DNA of 64,000 bases from Flavobacteriaceae bacterium (lineage in GTDB: Bacteria; Bacteroidota; Bacteroidia; Flavobacteriales; Flavobacteriaceae): the NCBI GenBank assembly GCA_947371275.1, contig CANBOV010000001.1:1-64000 (forward strand). Reading direction: 5' to 3'. Positions 18,126-28,890 of the stretch are shown one piece after another. A program made the translations under genes and the position numbers. The notes beneath the pieces are model-generated. The model ran no database searches and had not been told where the DNA came from. It saw only the letters and a program-made list of their open reading frames with translations. Within the stretch, counting starts at the first letter, position 1; each line of letters starts with the position of its first letter.

Positions 18126-18878
18126 TTATTCGAATATAAGTTGACCATTATAATGGGCCGTAACTTGGGGGCTGTTAACTGGATGATTTTTAGAAATCAA
18201 ATAACCTGTACTGTATAAATCACCCTTTAAGTTCAAAACTGGGTTAACAATCATATCATTAGAACCTCGATGGTATACTGTAATATTTTGTGCAATTAAG
18301 TTTTGAGCTTCAATCCTACCATCCCCAAAATAAAAGTTGAAGTTTGCTGTATTTGTTTGACCTGATAAATAAAATCTAGAAACATTATTATTGCTTACTG
18401 TCAACGATTGATTATTGACTTCCATAACAAAATCCCCTATTCCAGCACCTTTTTCTCCATCTGCATCTTTATCCAAAGAAATCAAAGTTAAGTTAGGAAA
18501 AGTTAAAACTCCATTTGAACTTATTTTTCGATCGGTTTTTGAGTAAACCTCTTCTAACTCAGGCGTGGTAACTAAAACCTTAGTTGTCCCATAAGACCTA
18601 ACCCAATTACAACTCGTTCTATCTTTAAAAATAAGTTGGTCCCCATTTTGAGTGACTTCAATATTATCTATAAAATTTTCCCCTGCCTCAACTTGAATTT
18701 TATAATCAATCCCTTGTGTAATTACAACCTCAATCCCTTTATAAACTTTTATCTTTTTAAAGTTAGTAACAGTAACTTCTTTGACAATTATAGCACCTGA
18801 ACTTTCTACACATTCACTTGGTCTATCACAAGAATTAATAATTAAACCTACTACTAACAAACACAAATACTTTTTCAT
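18126..18878 (-). CDS. DUF2807 (head-GIN domain) secreted/lipoprotein
   Basis: Lipoprotein signal LLVVGLIINSC; FKKIKVYKGIEVVITQG...VEAGENFIDNIEV pattern. Confidence 0.75.
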   Translation of the reverse strand: MKKYLCLLVVGLIINSCDRPSECVESSGAIIVKEVTVTNFKKIKVYKGIEVVITQGIDYKIQVEAGENFIDNIEVTQNGDQLIFKDRTSCNWVRSYGTTKVLVTTPELEEVYSKTDRKISSNGVLTFPNLTLISLDKDADGEKGAGIGDFVMEVNNQSLTVSNNNVSRFYLSGQTNTANFNFYFGDGRIEAQNLIAQNITVYHRGSNDMIVNPVLNLKGDLYSTGYLISKNHPVNSPQVTAHYNGQLIFE

Positions 18879-18887
18879 ATCCTTTAC

Positions 18888-19976
18888 TTATAATCTAACT
18901 CCTACTCCACACTCGATTGCTTCAGCTAAAAACATGTGTGTTTTAATTGAAAACTCTGAATAAACACTATTTGAAAAGTAATACTTCATTCCAATTCTAT
19001 CGTAAATAGGCAGGTCCTGCTTAAACTTTCTATAAACATAATATCCCAATTGTGCTTCTAATGAGATATGATTTATAAATAATTCATGACCAACAAAAAC
19101 ACCAACACGTTTGTAATCAGTATTAGGAGCCACATTTTTTTCTGGGTATGCTATTGAATAATATCGTATATACTCTTTTAATGAATTTGTCAAAAACAAA
19201 TCAGTTCCCAATTGCAACGCTGATTTTCTACCTAGACGCTTGTCGACATAGAATCCAAGATGATAAAACACATATTGACCACTTCTTATTATTGGACTTT
19301 CATTAACTCCGGTTCTAAAGACAAAATTATACTTTAGGGGTTCTCTATAAACTCTCTTAACCATCGTTGTATCATTCATCACTAGCTTGTCATCGGTGAA
19401 ATTATAATTCAAACCCACATTTAATAAATAGGTATTAATACCACTATTAGGAGACTTAAATCTTCCGTTAGAATAATGAGTAAACATTAATCCTGCATGA
19501 AAACCAAATGGTTTAAGTAGCTTTTGATTATCGTAACTAACTCCCAAATTTGTATTATCCATAACGCGGGTACCAAAAGCCTTATTTATACTATTTGTCA
19601 CCTTGTTATAAGGATTTGTAGTAACCGCTATTCCTTGAGATATTCTTAATTGAAGATGACGGTTTAAAAAATAAAAATTATAAAGTCCTCCAGCGGCATA
19701 ACATACTCCTAATGGTTGACTCTTAAAATCCTGAAATAAAAAATACCCACCATAATCAGGGAAGTCATAAACCTTCTCCCATTCTTGGGCGCCATGTGTT
19801 CTAGCCAAAAAACTCACCATTAAACCATCAGGATGACCATTTACCAAATTCAAAACATCATCACGATGAGGCAAAACATTCCCTCTCAAAACCGATGTTT
19901 CAATAGAAAAAGTATCCTTATGTTGACCAAAAACAACAGCAGAAAGCAATAAAATGAAACTAAAAAAAGACCTCAT
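18888..19976 (-). CDS. Acyloxyacyl hydrolase / PagL-like outer membrane protein
   Basis: Start reset to MRSFFSFILLLSAVVFGQ (signal peptide); LGVSYDNQKLLKPFGFHAGLMFTHYSNGRFKSPNSGINTYLLNVGLNY. Confidence 0.65.
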   Translation of the reverse strand: MRSFFSFILLLSAVVFGQHKDTFSIETSVLRGNVLPHRDDVLNLVNGHPDGLMVSFLARTHGAQEWEKVYDFPDYGGYFLFQDFKSQPLGVCYAAGGLYNFYFLNRHLQLRISQGIAVTTNPYNKVTNSINKAFGTRVMDNTNLGVSYDNQKLLKPFGFHAGLMFTHYSNGRFKSPNSGINTYLLNVGLNYNFTDDKLVMNDTTMVKRVYREPLKYNFVFRTGVNESPIIRSGQYVFYHLGFYVDKRLGRKSALQLGTDLFLTNSLKEYIRYYSIAYPEKNVAPNTDYKRVGVFVGHELFINHISLEAQLGYYVYRKFKQDLPIYDRIGMKYYFSNSVYSEFSIKTHMFLAEAIECGVGVRL

Positions 19977-20111
19977 CTGAAAAATTAAAAACGCACAAAT
20001 ATAAAAGAATATATTAAGGAGCAAATTGTTTCTCCTTATTTGTATTGCGCGAAGCATTTAATAAAACTATAGTATAACCAACTACATTAAATAAAAAAAG
20101 AAACCGAGTAT

Positions 20112-21068
20112 TTAAAATACAGAAGATGCAATTGCCTTAATATTCTCGGCCTTTCCCATTGAATAATAATGTAAGACTGGAATGCCGGCAGCTACTAATT
20201 CTTTACTTTGAGCAATACACCATTCAATCCCAATTTGTTTCACAACATCATTATCTTTAGCTTTTACTACGGCCATTATTAAATCGTCGGGCAACTCTAT
20301 GCTAAATCGATGTGGAATCAAGTTCAACTGCTTCTTTGTAGCAATAGGTTTCAATCCTGGAATAATAGGAACCGTAATTCCCGCAGTTCTACATTTATCA
20401 ACAAAATCAAAGAACTTTTTATTGTCAAAAAACATTTGAGTAATAATATAGTCAGCGCCATTTTTAATTTTTTCTTTCAAAAAATGAATATCACTATCTA
20501 AACTTGGTGCTTCCATGTGTTTTTCAGGATAACCAGCCACACCAATACAGAAATTTGTTTTTGCGGAATTCTTTAAATCTTCGTCTAAATAAATACCGTT
20601 ATTTAAATTACTAATTTGTGTGACTAATTCACTTGCATATTCATTTCCCTCCTTTTCAGCATGAAAATAGGTCTCAGTTTTCAACGCATCACCACGCAGG
20701 GCAACCACATTATCAATCCCTAAGAAATCCAAATCGATTAAAAGGTTCTCTGTATCCTCTTTAGTAAATCCACCACACAAAATATGCGGAATAGCATCTA
20801 CATTATATTTGTTTTGAATTCCCGCACATATTCCAACTGTTCCTGGCCGTTTCTTAACAATCTTCTTTTGCAGCAAACCGCTTGGCAATTCTTTATATTC
20901 ATATTCTTCACGATGGTAGGTTACATCTATAAACGGGGGAGTAAACTCCATTAATGGGTCTATACTATCAAATATAGATTGAATATTTTGCCCTTTTAAT
21001 GGTGGCAATATTTCGAAAGAAAATAACGGTTTACCGTTTGCATTTTCTATATGTTGGGTTACTTTCAT
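20112..21068 (-). CDS. metF: Methylenetetrahydrofolate reductase
   Basis: FSFEILPPLKGQNI, DVTYHREE, NVVALRGDAL, ADYIITQMFFD. Confidence 0.95.
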   Translation of the reverse strand: MKVTQHIENANGKPLFSFEILPPLKGQNIQSIFDSIDPLMEFTPPFIDVTYHREEYEYKELPSGLLQKKIVKKRPGTVGICAGIQNKYNVDAIPHILCGGFTKEDTENLLIDLDFLGIDNVVALRGDALKTETYFHAEKEGNEYASELVTQISNLNNGIYLDEDLKNSAKTNFCIGVAGYPEKHMEAPSLDSDIHFLKEKIKNGADYIITQMFFDNKKFFDFVDKCRTAGITVPIIPGLKPIATKKQLNLIPHRFSIELPDDLIMAVVKAKDNDVVKQIGIEWCIAQSKELVAAGIPVLHYYSMGKAENIKAIASSVF

Positions 21069-21146
21069 AATTATAAGTCTTAAAGTTATAAAATCGAAAG
21101 TCGAAAGTCTTATTTAAACTTTTTGACCTTTGGTTTTATGACTAAT

Positions 21147-23810
21147 TTAATCTGCTATATTTGGTGCCAGCCATTTGTTAGCCAATTCGGTAGAAATCCC
21201 TCTACGTTTGGCGTAATCAATTACTTGATCTTCTTTAATTTTCCCCAATCCAAAATACTTACTTTCAGGATTAGCAAAATAATAACCGGAAACCGATGCC
21301 GCTGGCCACATCGCCATATTTTCGGTTAATTGCACTCCGATTTCGTTTTCTACATTTAGCAATTTCCAAATGGTTGGCTTTTCTAAATGATCTGGACAAG
21401 CTGGATAACCTGGCGCTGGGCGAATTCCTTTATATTCTTCGTTAATCAAATCTTGATTACTCAAGCTTTCATCTGAAGCATAGCCCCAAATTTCCTTTCG
21501 AACTTTTAAATGCAAATATTCCGCAAATGCTTCTGCAAATCGATCACCAAGTGCTTTAACTAAAATCGAATTATAATCGTCTAATTGCTTTTCAAATTCA
21601 GCCGCTTTTTCATCAACTCCAAATCCTGTTGTCACACAAAAACAGCCAATATAATCTTGTTTTCCCGAATCTTTTGGTGCAATAAAATCCGCTAAAGCTA
21701 TATTAGGTGCCCCAGCTGTTTTTTGAGATTGTTGCCGTAAAGTCAAAAGTTGAAGGTTGAAGGTTGAAAGTTGGATATCGTCATCATTTATTGTATTGGC
21801 CGGAAATATTCCTAAAATTCCTTTGGCGGTCAACCATTTGCGGTCAACGATTTGTTGTAGCATTTCTTGAGCATCTGCAAATAACGTTGTGGCTTGCTCG
21901 CCAACTACTTCATCTGCTAAAATAGCCGGATATTTTCCATGCAATTCCCAAGATTGAAAGAAAGGAGTCCAATCTATAAAATCTACTAATTCTGAAAGCT
22001 CCACTTCTACTTTTTGGGCTCCGATAAAATTAGGCTGAACTGGATTAAATTTGTCCCAATTCAATTGCAATTTATTTTTACGAGCATCTTCAATAGACAA
22101 GAAATTTTTATCTCTACTTCTGCTCAAATAGCCTTCTCTTAATTTATCGTATTCCTCGCGTACTGATTTAGCATAAGCTACTTTCGTCTCTGCTTGGAGC
22201 AAATTACTCGCAACCGTTACTGCCCGAGAAGCATCGTTTACATGAACCACCGTTTCTTTATATTCTGGTGCAATTTTTACTGCAGTGTGGGCTCGAGAAG
22301 TAGTTGCCCCACCAATCATTATTGGAATATTGATATTTAGTTTATCCATTTCTTTAGCGAGATAAACCATCTCATCTAATGATGGTGTAATCAATCCACT
22401 AAGACCAATAATATCAACATTCTGATCAATTGCAGCTTTAATTATTTTTTCGGGCGGCACCATAACGCCCAGATCAATGATTTCGAAATTGTTGCACCCT
22501 AAAACTACTGCTACAATATTTTTCCCGATATCGTGTACATCTCCTTTTACAGTGGCCATCAAAACTTTACCCGCAGATGAGGATTTTCCGTCCTTTTGAG
22601 CTTCGATGAATGGCAATAAATAGGCTACTGCCCTTTTCATTACGCGAGCTGATTTCACTACTTGCGGCAAAAACATTTTTCCGCTTCCAAACAAATCCCC
22701 CACAACATTCATCCCAGCCATCAAATTAATTTCGATGACATCAATTGCTTTATCAGACGCGGCTCGAGCCTCTTCCACATCTATTTCAATGAACTCATCA
22801 ATTCCTTTCACTAATGAGTGTGTTAATCGATCTTGAACTGAACCGTTACGCCATTCTTGAATTAACTTTTCATTTACTTTAAAACCACCTTTGAAACTGT
22901 CTGCTAAATCCAGCAATCGCTCTGTAGCATCATCTCTCCTGTTTAACAAAACATCTTCAACATGTTCTAATAATATCGGGTCGATTTCATCGTATATCTC
23001 AAGCATTTCAGGATTTACAATTCCCATTGTCATTCCGTTCTTAATTGCGTGAAAAAGAAACGCAGAATGCATAGCTTCTCGCACTTTATCATTGCCGCGA
23101 AAGGAAAAGGAGACATTACTGACCCCTCCTGATATTCCGGCATTTGGAAGATTTTCACGGATCCATTTGGTTGCTCTAAAGAAATCTAAAGCGTTTAATT
23201 TATGCTCATCCATTCCTGTTGCCACTGGAAAAATATTTGGATCGAATATGATATCTTCGGCAGGAAAAAGCACTTCATTTACTAGAATATCGTAACTTCT
23301 TTTACAAATTTCAATCCGTCTTTCGTAGGTATCCGCTTGCCCATCCTCATCAAAAGCCATTACAATAACGGCAGCCCCATATCGTTTAATCAATTTGGCA
23401 TGATGCATGAAGACATCTTTTCCTTCTTTAAGAGAAATCGAATTCACTATACCTTTTCCTTGAATGACTTTTAATCCTGCTTCAATAATCTCCCATTTGG
23501 AACTATCGATCATAACGGGAACACGCGCAATATCGGGTTCGGCAGCAATTAGATTTAAGAATTTGGTCATGGCATAAATACCATCCAACATTCCTTCGTC
23601 CATATTGACATCTATAATTTGAGCTCCTCCTTCAACCTGTTCTCTCGCGACTGAAAGTGCTTCTTCATATTTCTCTTCTTTAATTAAACGTAAAAATTTA
23701 CGCGATCCAGTAACATTTGTACGTTCACCAACGTTGATGAAATTAGATTCGGGCGTTACAATAAGTGGCTCCAAACCTGATAATCGTAAATATTTAAATG
23801 CTGTCGCCAT
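21147..23810 (-). CDS. metH: Methionine synthase, C-terminal polypeptide (pterin-binding, B12-binding and activation domains)
   Basis: [15 protein letters not shown]12 motif [17 protein letters not shown], activation domain [12 protein letters not shown]. Confidence 0.95.
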   Translation of the reverse strand: MATAFKYLRLSGLEPLIVTPESNFINVGERTNVTGSRKFLRLIKEEKYEEALSVAREQVEGGAQIIDVNMDEGMLDGIYAMTKFLNLIAAEPDIARVPVMIDSSKWEIIEAGLKVIQGKGIVNSISLKEGKDVFMHHAKLIKRYGAAVIVMAFDEDGQADTYERRIEICKRSYDILVNEVLFPAEDIIFDPNIFPVATGMDEHKLNALDFFRATKWIRENLPNAGISGGVSNVSFSFRGNDKVREAMHSAFLFHAIKNGMTMGIVNPEMLEIYDEIDPILLEHVEDVLLNRRDDATERLLDLADSFKGGFKVNEKLIQEWRNGSVQDRLTHSLVKGIDEFIEIDVEEARAASDKAIDVIEINLMAGMNVVGDLFGSGKMFLPQVVKSARVMKRAVAYLLPFIEAQKDGKSSSAGKVLMATVKGDVHDIGKNIVAVVLGCNNFEIIDLGVMVPPEKIIKAAIDQNVDIIGLSGLITPSLDEMVYLAKEMDKLNINIPIMIGGATTSRAHTAVKIAPEYKETVVHVNDASRAVTVASNLLQAETKVAYAKSVREEYDKLREGYLSRSRDKNFLSIEDARKNKLQLNWDKFNPVQPNFIGAQKVEVELSELVDFIDWTPFFQSWELHGKYPAILADEVVGEQATTLFADAQEMLQQIVDRKWLTAKGILGIFPANTINDDDIQLSTFNLQLLTLRQQSQKTAGAPNIALADFIAPKDSGKQDYIGCFCVTTGFGVDEKAAEFEKQLDDYNSILVKALGDRFAEAFAEYLHLKVRKEIWGYASDESLSNQDLINEEYKGIRPAPGYPACPDHLEKPTIWKLLNVENEIGVQLTENMAMWPAASVSGYYFANPESKYFGLGKIKEDQVIDYAKRRGISTELANKWLAPNIAD
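21741..21775. repeat. Heptamer tandem repeat inside metH (AGTCAAA AGTTGAA GGTTGAA GGTTGAA AGTTGGA)
   Basis: Five 7-bp units on +; on the coding strand they encode [11 protein letters not shown] within MetH. Confidence 0.75.
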
Positions 23811-24799
23811 TATATCTTTTCTAAAATTGTTCTTGGTCTAAAATCTTTTGCAACTTCGGCGATAGCCCTAATATGCTCTGGCGTAGTTCCGCAGCATCCT
23901 CCAATAATATTTACTAAATTATCTTGCAAATATTCTTTTATTAAGGCTTGCATTTCCATTGGAGTTTGATCGTATTGTCCGAAGGCATTTGGCAAACCTG
24001 CATTTGGATGAGCCGAAATATTCAATTGGGTATTCATTGCTAAACGTTTTAAATAAGGTTTTAATTGATCTGCACCCAAAGCGCAATTGAATCCGATACT
24101 TAACAACGGTATGTGCGCTATTGAAATTAAAAAAGCTTCTACCGTTTGACCAGAAAGTGTTCTTCCCGAAGCATCGGTAATAGTTCCTGAAACCATTACA
24201 GGCATTTCAATATTACGCTCTTCTTTTACTTCTTCTATTGCAAATAATGCTGCTTTAGCATTAAGCGTATCAAAAATTGTTTCTACTAAAAGCACATCCA
24301 CACCGCCGTCGATTAATGCGTTGACTTGCTGTTTATAAGCAAATCGTAAATCATCAAAAGTGACTGCACGAAATCCAGGATCATTCACATCGGGAGACAT
24401 TGAAGCAGTTCTATTGGTTGGACCTATAGAACCCGCAACAAATCTTGGCCGGTCTGTGAATTCATCTGCCACTTCTCGTGCGATTTTGGCTGATTCATAG
24501 TTTAATTCATAAACTAAATCTTCAAGGAAATAATCGGCCATTCCAATAGTCGTTCCCGAGAATGTGTTTGTTTCTACTATATCAGCACCCGCTTGAAAAT
24601 ACAAACGATGTACCTCTTTCACTGCTTGGGGTTGCGTGATAGAAAGCAAATCGTTATTACCTTTTAGTGGATGTGAAAAATCTTTAAACCTTTCACCACG
24701 AAAATCTTCTTCTGAGAAATTATTTCTTTGAAGCATAGTACCCATAGCACCGTCTAATACTAGAATTCTTTCGTTGATGGCATCTTTAATTTTTGACAT
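23810..24799 (-). CDS. metH: Methionine synthase, N-terminal homocysteine-binding polypeptide
   Basis: [21 protein letters not shown]-like [25 protein letters not shown] Cys-Cys zinc motif; stop/start overlap TAATG with the downstream metH gene. Confidence 0.93.
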   Translation of the reverse strand: MSKIKDAINERILVLDGAMGTMLQRNNFSEEDFRGERFKDFSHPLKGNNDLLSITQPQAVKEVHRLYFQAGADIVETNTFSGTTIGMADYFLEDLVYELNYESAKIAREVADEFTDRPRFVAGSIGPTNRTASMSPDVNDPGFRAVTFDDLRFAYKQQVNALIDGGVDVLLVETIFDTLNAKAALFAIEEVKEERNIEMPVMVSGTITDASGRTLSGQTVEAFLISIAHIPLLSIGFNCALGADQLKPYLKRLAMNTQLNISAHPNAGLPNAFGQYDQTPMEMQALIKEYLQDNLVNIIGGCCGTTPEHIRAIAEVAKDFRPRTILEKI

Positions 24800-24954
24800 T
24801 TATTCTTCTTTACAAAAATTTATAAATAGTACCCTGCGATGAAATAAAAGCCTTCAGTTTAAAAGTTTAAATCTGTTGGAAATATTTCCATCTGTAGCTC
24901 AGGAGCTCCTAAATTATAGTATGTGTTATCTTGAAAGTGAGAGGAATTCTCTGG

Positions 24955-25055
24955 GTTATCTGTTCTCAATTTAACGAGATAGAATGTAGCACCTTCTTTT
25001 GGCAAAGGGTTGCTAAGCTTTCAACGGGTCTATTCCCTCCAGCTTTCGTGATAAC
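24955..25055 (-). promoter_or_regulatory. SAM-I (S-box) riboswitch upstream of metH
   Basis: Minus-strand GTTATCACGAAAGCTGGAGGGAATAGACCCGTTGAAAGCTTAGCAACCCTTTGCCAAAAGAAGGTGCTACATTCTATCTCG...CAGATAAC: P1 GTTATC/GATAAC plus S-box cores GGAGGGA, GACCC..TGAAA.C, AGCAACC, GGTGCTA. Confidence 0.92.
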
Positions 25056-25196
25056 AAACAATACGATTATGAACGGCACAAAGTAAGAACATAGAAACGG
25101 GATTTGCAAGCAAATTAAAAAAATAAAAACCTACAACGTTTTAGTGCTACAAGTATTAGTGGATTATTATTGATTAATTTTATAAATTACTGTTTC

Positions 25197-26297
25197 TTAT
25201 AAACAAACAGTTTCTTTTATTTTTAATTTTTCGGAAATTTTTAGAATGTCTGTCAACACTCCTCGAGCGGTCACTTTTTTTCCAGCTCCAGCACCTTGAA
25301 TTACTAATGGTATTTCACCATATGATTTTGTGTAAATTTCAATTAAATTATCAGCTCCTTTGAGTTGTCCAAGTGCCGAACTTTTCGGCACTGATATTAG
25401 TTTAACTTCGAGTTGCCTAGTTTGCACATTTAGTTCGCCCACATAGCGCAACGCATGATTATCCACTTGGGTAATTTTGGCAATTTGGAATGGTTTGTCA
25501 AACAATTGTTTATTGACGGAATACTCAGTCTTACAATGATTTTCATTCAGATTGGGGAGCAAAAGGGATTCAATTTTAATATCTGTGAATTCAAATTCTT
25601 GTTCGATTTCGCGTGCTAAAATCAATAATTTTCGGGCAACATCATTTCCGGATAAGTCTTCACGAGAGTCGGGTTCTGTCAATCCAAAATTTTCAGCATC
25701 TACCAAAATTTTAGAAAACGGAATATCTTCATTGGAGAAACGATTAAAAATATAACTTAATGACCCAGAAAACACACCTCTTATTTTAATAATTTCTTCT
25801 CCCGAAAAATATAAATCACTTATTGTTTGAATAACTGGTAATCCAGCTCCAACATTGGTTTCATACAGGAAGGTTTTGCCATTTTTATCGACATTTCTTC
25901 TGATTTCTCTGTAAAAATTGGTATCAAGTGTATTTGCTTTTTTATTAGCTGCAACAATATTGAATCCGTTTTGGATCAGCCGAATATAATTTTTGATGAT
26001 ATCTGAACTCGCTGTGGCATCAACCGCAATAAGGTTTTCTAATTCTTGTTCCTGCACATATTCGATAATATCTTCTATTCGAAATGGAATCGCCGATTGT
26101 GCAAAGTTAGCTTCCCATTGATTTTTGAGACCCTCTTTTTCGAAGAAAGCTAAAGTAGAATTGGTGATTATTGGAAATCGCAAATCAATATTTCTTTTTT
26201 CGAAAAAGAATTTTTGACTTTCAATTACTTGGTTTATCAATGTGCTTCCGATATTTCCGATTCCGAAAAGGACTATGTTTATTCTAAGCGTTGACAT
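25197..26297 (-). CDS. hom: Homoserine dehydrogenase (no aspartokinase domain)
   Basis: VLFGIGNIGSTLINQV; NIVAANKKANT; GVFSGSLSYIFNRF; LSGNDVARKLLILARE. Confidence 0.88.
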   Translation of the reverse strand: MSTLRINIVLFGIGNIGSTLINQVIESQKFFFEKRNIDLRFPIITNSTLAFFEKEGLKNQWEANFAQSAIPFRIEDIIEYVQEQELENLIAVDATASSDIIKNYIRLIQNGFNIVAANKKANTLDTNFYREIRRNVDKNGKTFLYETNVGAGLPVIQTISDLYFSGEEIIKIRGVFSGSLSYIFNRFSNEDIPFSKILVDAENFGLTEPDSREDLSGNDVARKLLILAREIEQEFEFTDIKIESLLLPNLNENHCKTEYSVNKQLFDKPFQIAKITQVDNHALRYVGELNVQTRQLEVKLISVPKSSALGQLKGADNLIEIYTKSYGEIPLVIQGAGAGKKVTARGVLTDILKISEKLKIKETVCL

Positions 26298-27285
26298 ATG
26301 CTTGTTGTTTTTGTTTGTTAAAAATTGGAGCTAAAATTTGAGCTAACTGTTCAAACTCGATTAAAAAAGCATCATGACCATGAATGGAATTAATTTGGTA
26401 ATAAAAAACATCTTCTTTAACAGCTTGCAATTGTTGATGTGTTTCGCGATTCTCATCGGGGGTGAAAAAATAGTCAGTATCAACGGCTATAACATGAATC
26501 GCCGCTTGGATAGTTTTGGCTACAACCAAAAAATCGCCTCTATCTCTCGTAATATCATTGGTTTTCAGTAAATGATTCATTAACTTATAGGCAGATAAAC
26601 GAAAGCGATTTTTGAGTTTTATACCATGATTTACCAACCAATTTTCAATTTGAAAGATGGATAAATTATTGAACTTGTTTCTTTGAAATCTTTGGTTAAA
26701 GGATTGCGGTGTTCTGTACAATAACATGGCATGCAAGCGAGCATCAGCTATCGGGTCATCAGAGTTATTGAGAATTTGATCCTGTATCAATACATTAGCA
26801 ATAACCCAGTCTGTGGCTTTCCAATCTGTCGCAATTGGAATTAAATTCTTAACCTTTTTAGGTTGTAAAACGGCCATTTCCCAGGCAACAGCTCCACCTA
26901 AACTACCTCCAATGATAGCAAAAACTTCTTCGATTTTCAAAAAGCGAAGGCCTTCCCAAAAAATACGTGCGATATCACGAATGGTAAAATCATGATAGGC
27001 CGAAATCAGGTTGCCAAAAATATCATCGTATCCATTCCCAGGAATATTGAACGCAATCACCGTGAAATAATGCGTATCGATGATTTTGTCTTCACCTATC
27101 AAATCGTTCCACCAGCCTGTTTCTCCTGTTACAGTTGAGTTTCCGGTCAAAGCATGATTCACTGCAACAACTGGTGCAGTGCCAATTGGCTGACCAAAAA
27201 CCTGAAAGAATAACGGAATATAAGGTCTTTGTTTTCCGCTTTCTAAATTAAAATGGAATAAGTCTATTTTTTCTAAATTTTTCAT
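26284..27285 (-). CDS. metX: Homoserine O-acetyltransferase-like alpha/beta hydrolase
   Basis: NHALTGNS, GGSLGGAVAWEMA nucleophile elbow, IHGHDAFLIEFEQL; between metY and hom. Start reset to MKNLEKIDLFHF. Confidence 0.85.
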   Translation of the reverse strand: MKNLEKIDLFHFNLESGKQRPYIPLFFQVFGQPIGTAPVVAVNHALTGNSTVTGETGWWNDLIGEDKIIDTHYFTVIAFNIPGNGYDDIFGNLISAYHDFTIRDIARIFWEGLRFLKIEEVFAIIGGSLGGAVAWEMAVLQPKKVKNLIPIATDWKATDWVIANVLIQDQILNNSDDPIADARLHAMLLYRTPQSFNQRFQRNKFNNLSIFQIENWLVNHGIKLKNRFRLSAYKLMNHLLKTNDITRDRGDFLVVAKTIQAAIHVIAVDTDYFFTPDENRETHQQLQAVKEDVFYYQINSIHGHDAFLIEFEQLAQILAPIFNKQKQQAYVNA

Positions 27286-27365
27286 TTTTCTATTTTTTAA
27301 AAGACTGTCTAAAGCCGCGAAACTGAAGACAGTCTTAGCAAACAAACCTAACCAATGGTTTTCTT

Positions 27366-28658
27366 TTAAATTAATTGTGGGCTTTTTACAGTTACAAAAG
27401 CCGCTTTTAAATCCGCTTTTAAATCATCGATGTTTTCTAAACCAACAGACAGACGAATCAAATCTTTGGTAACACCTGTTGCTTCTTGTTCAGCATCAGA
27501 TAACTGTTGATGTGTAGTGCTGGCTGGATGAATAATAAGTGACTTAGTATCTCCGATATTTGCTAATAATGAAAATAGTTTGGTAGTATCAGCTACTTTT
27601 TTAGCAGCTTCAAATCCTCCTTTTAATCCAAATGTTACTATTCCACTTTTACCTTCTGGCAAATATTCGTCGGCTAATACTTTGTATTTAGAGGTGGCCA
27701 AACCAGGATAATTTACCCATGCCACTTCTTCTTGTGTTTGCAACCATTGGGCTAAAGCCAATGCATTTTCGCTGTGTTTTTTGATTCTAATTTCCAAAGT
27801 TTCTAATCCTTGAATGGTTTGAAAAGCGTTAAACGGACTTAATGCTGCTCCGAAATCGCGTAAGCCTTCAATTCTTACTTTGGCAATAAATGAGGCAGCT
27901 CCTAGAACTTCGTAGTATTTTAATCCGTGATAACCTGCTGAGGGTTCTGTAAATTCAGGGAATTTTCCATTGCTCCAATCGAAGTTTCCAGCATCAATGA
28001 TTACACCTCCTAATGAAGTTCCGTTTCCCGTGATATATTTAGTTAACGAATGAATGACAACGTCGGCACCATATTGAATTGGGTTTAGCAAAAAGGGTGT
28101 AGCGACGGTATTGTCAACAATAAAAGGCACTTTGAAAGCTTTGGCTTCTCTTGAAATCGCTTTCAAATCGAGCACATCTAATTTTGGATTTCCTAAACTT
28201 TCTACGAAGAACGCTCTTGTGTTTTCTTTTGCCCCTTTTGTAAAGTTTTCGGGATTTGCTGGGTCAACGAAAGTTGTTGTTATGCCTAATCTTGGCAAAG
28301 TAACTTTAAGCAAATTGTAGGTTCCTCCATATAAACTGTTCGATGCTACGATATGATCTCCAGCTTTTAGCAAAACCAAAAGTGTGGTAGCAATGGCTGA
28401 AGTACCTGAAGCGGTTACGACTGCTCCAATACCGCCTTCAAGGGCGGCTAAGCGTTGTTCCAAAATATCATTCGTTGGATTGTTCAGTCGTGTGTATATA
28501 AATCCAGCTTCGGCTAAACTAAAAAGATTGGCAGCATGGTCAGAATTATTAAACACATAGGATGTAGTTTGGTAAATTGGTACCGCTCTGGTTCCTGCAT
28601 TTTTAGTAACGTCGTGTCCCGCATGTAGTGCTTTAGTGGCAAATTTTTGTGTGCTCAT
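27366..28658 (-). CDS. metY: O-acetylhomoserine aminocarboxypropyltransferase (sulfhydrylase)
   Basis: KFATKALHAGHDV, PIYQTTSYVF, YTRLNNPTNDILEQRLAALEGG, VIHSLTKYITGNGTSLGGVI. Confidence 0.93.
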   Translation of the reverse strand: MSTQKFATKALHAGHDVTKNAGTRAVPIYQTTSYVFNNSDHAANLFSLAEAGFIYTRLNNPTNDILEQRLAALEGGIGAVVTASGTSAIATTLLVLLKAGDHIVASNSLYGGTYNLLKVTLPRLGITTTFVDPANPENFTKGAKENTRAFFVESLGNPKLDVLDLKAISREAKAFKVPFIVDNTVATPFLLNPIQYGADVVIHSLTKYITGNGTSLGGVIIDAGNFDWSNGKFPEFTEPSAGYHGLKYYEVLGAASFIAKVRIEGLRDFGAALSPFNAFQTIQGLETLEIRIKKHSENALALAQWLQTQEEVAWVNYPGLATSKYKVLADEYLPEGKSGIVTFGLKGGFEAAKKVADTTKLFSLLANIGDTKSLIIHPASTTHQQLSDAEQEATGVTKDLIRLSVGLENIDDLKADLKAAFVTVKSPQLI

Positions 28659-28700
28659 GATTTTAAGATTTAAGTTATTAGTATTACGATTTTTTAAAAT

Positions 28701-28737
28701 AAAAAAGTCCCTTTGGATGGTTTACCAAAGGGACTTT
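28701..28737 (-). terminator. Second attenuator terminator (T2) upstream of metY
   Basis: Minus-strand RNA AAAGTCCCTTTGG-TAAACCAT-CCAAAGGGACTTTTTTATTTT; perfect 13-bp stem, U tract. Confidence 0.9.
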
Positions 28738-28759
28738 CAAGGTGTAGAGTAATCTACGT

Positions 28760-28855
28760 TTAAGGCTTCCACATTTGGCAATAAGGTATAACGATGCAAC
28801 AACACATCATGTGCATCATTTGGATCATCATCATATTATTTGCTGTTGTGTTCAT
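28760..28855 (-). CDS. Met/Cys-rich leader peptide B: MNTTANNMMMIQMMHMMCCCIVIPYCQMWKP*
   Basis: Read codon by codon on the minus strand; 10 of residues 8-20 are Met/Cys; lies between terminators T1 and T2 upstream of metY. Confidence 0.88.
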   Translation of the reverse strand: MNTTANNMMMIQMMHMMCCCIVIPYCQMWKP

Positions 28856-28890
28856 TTTTTTTCTAAAATTATGTTGAAATTATTTCTAAT

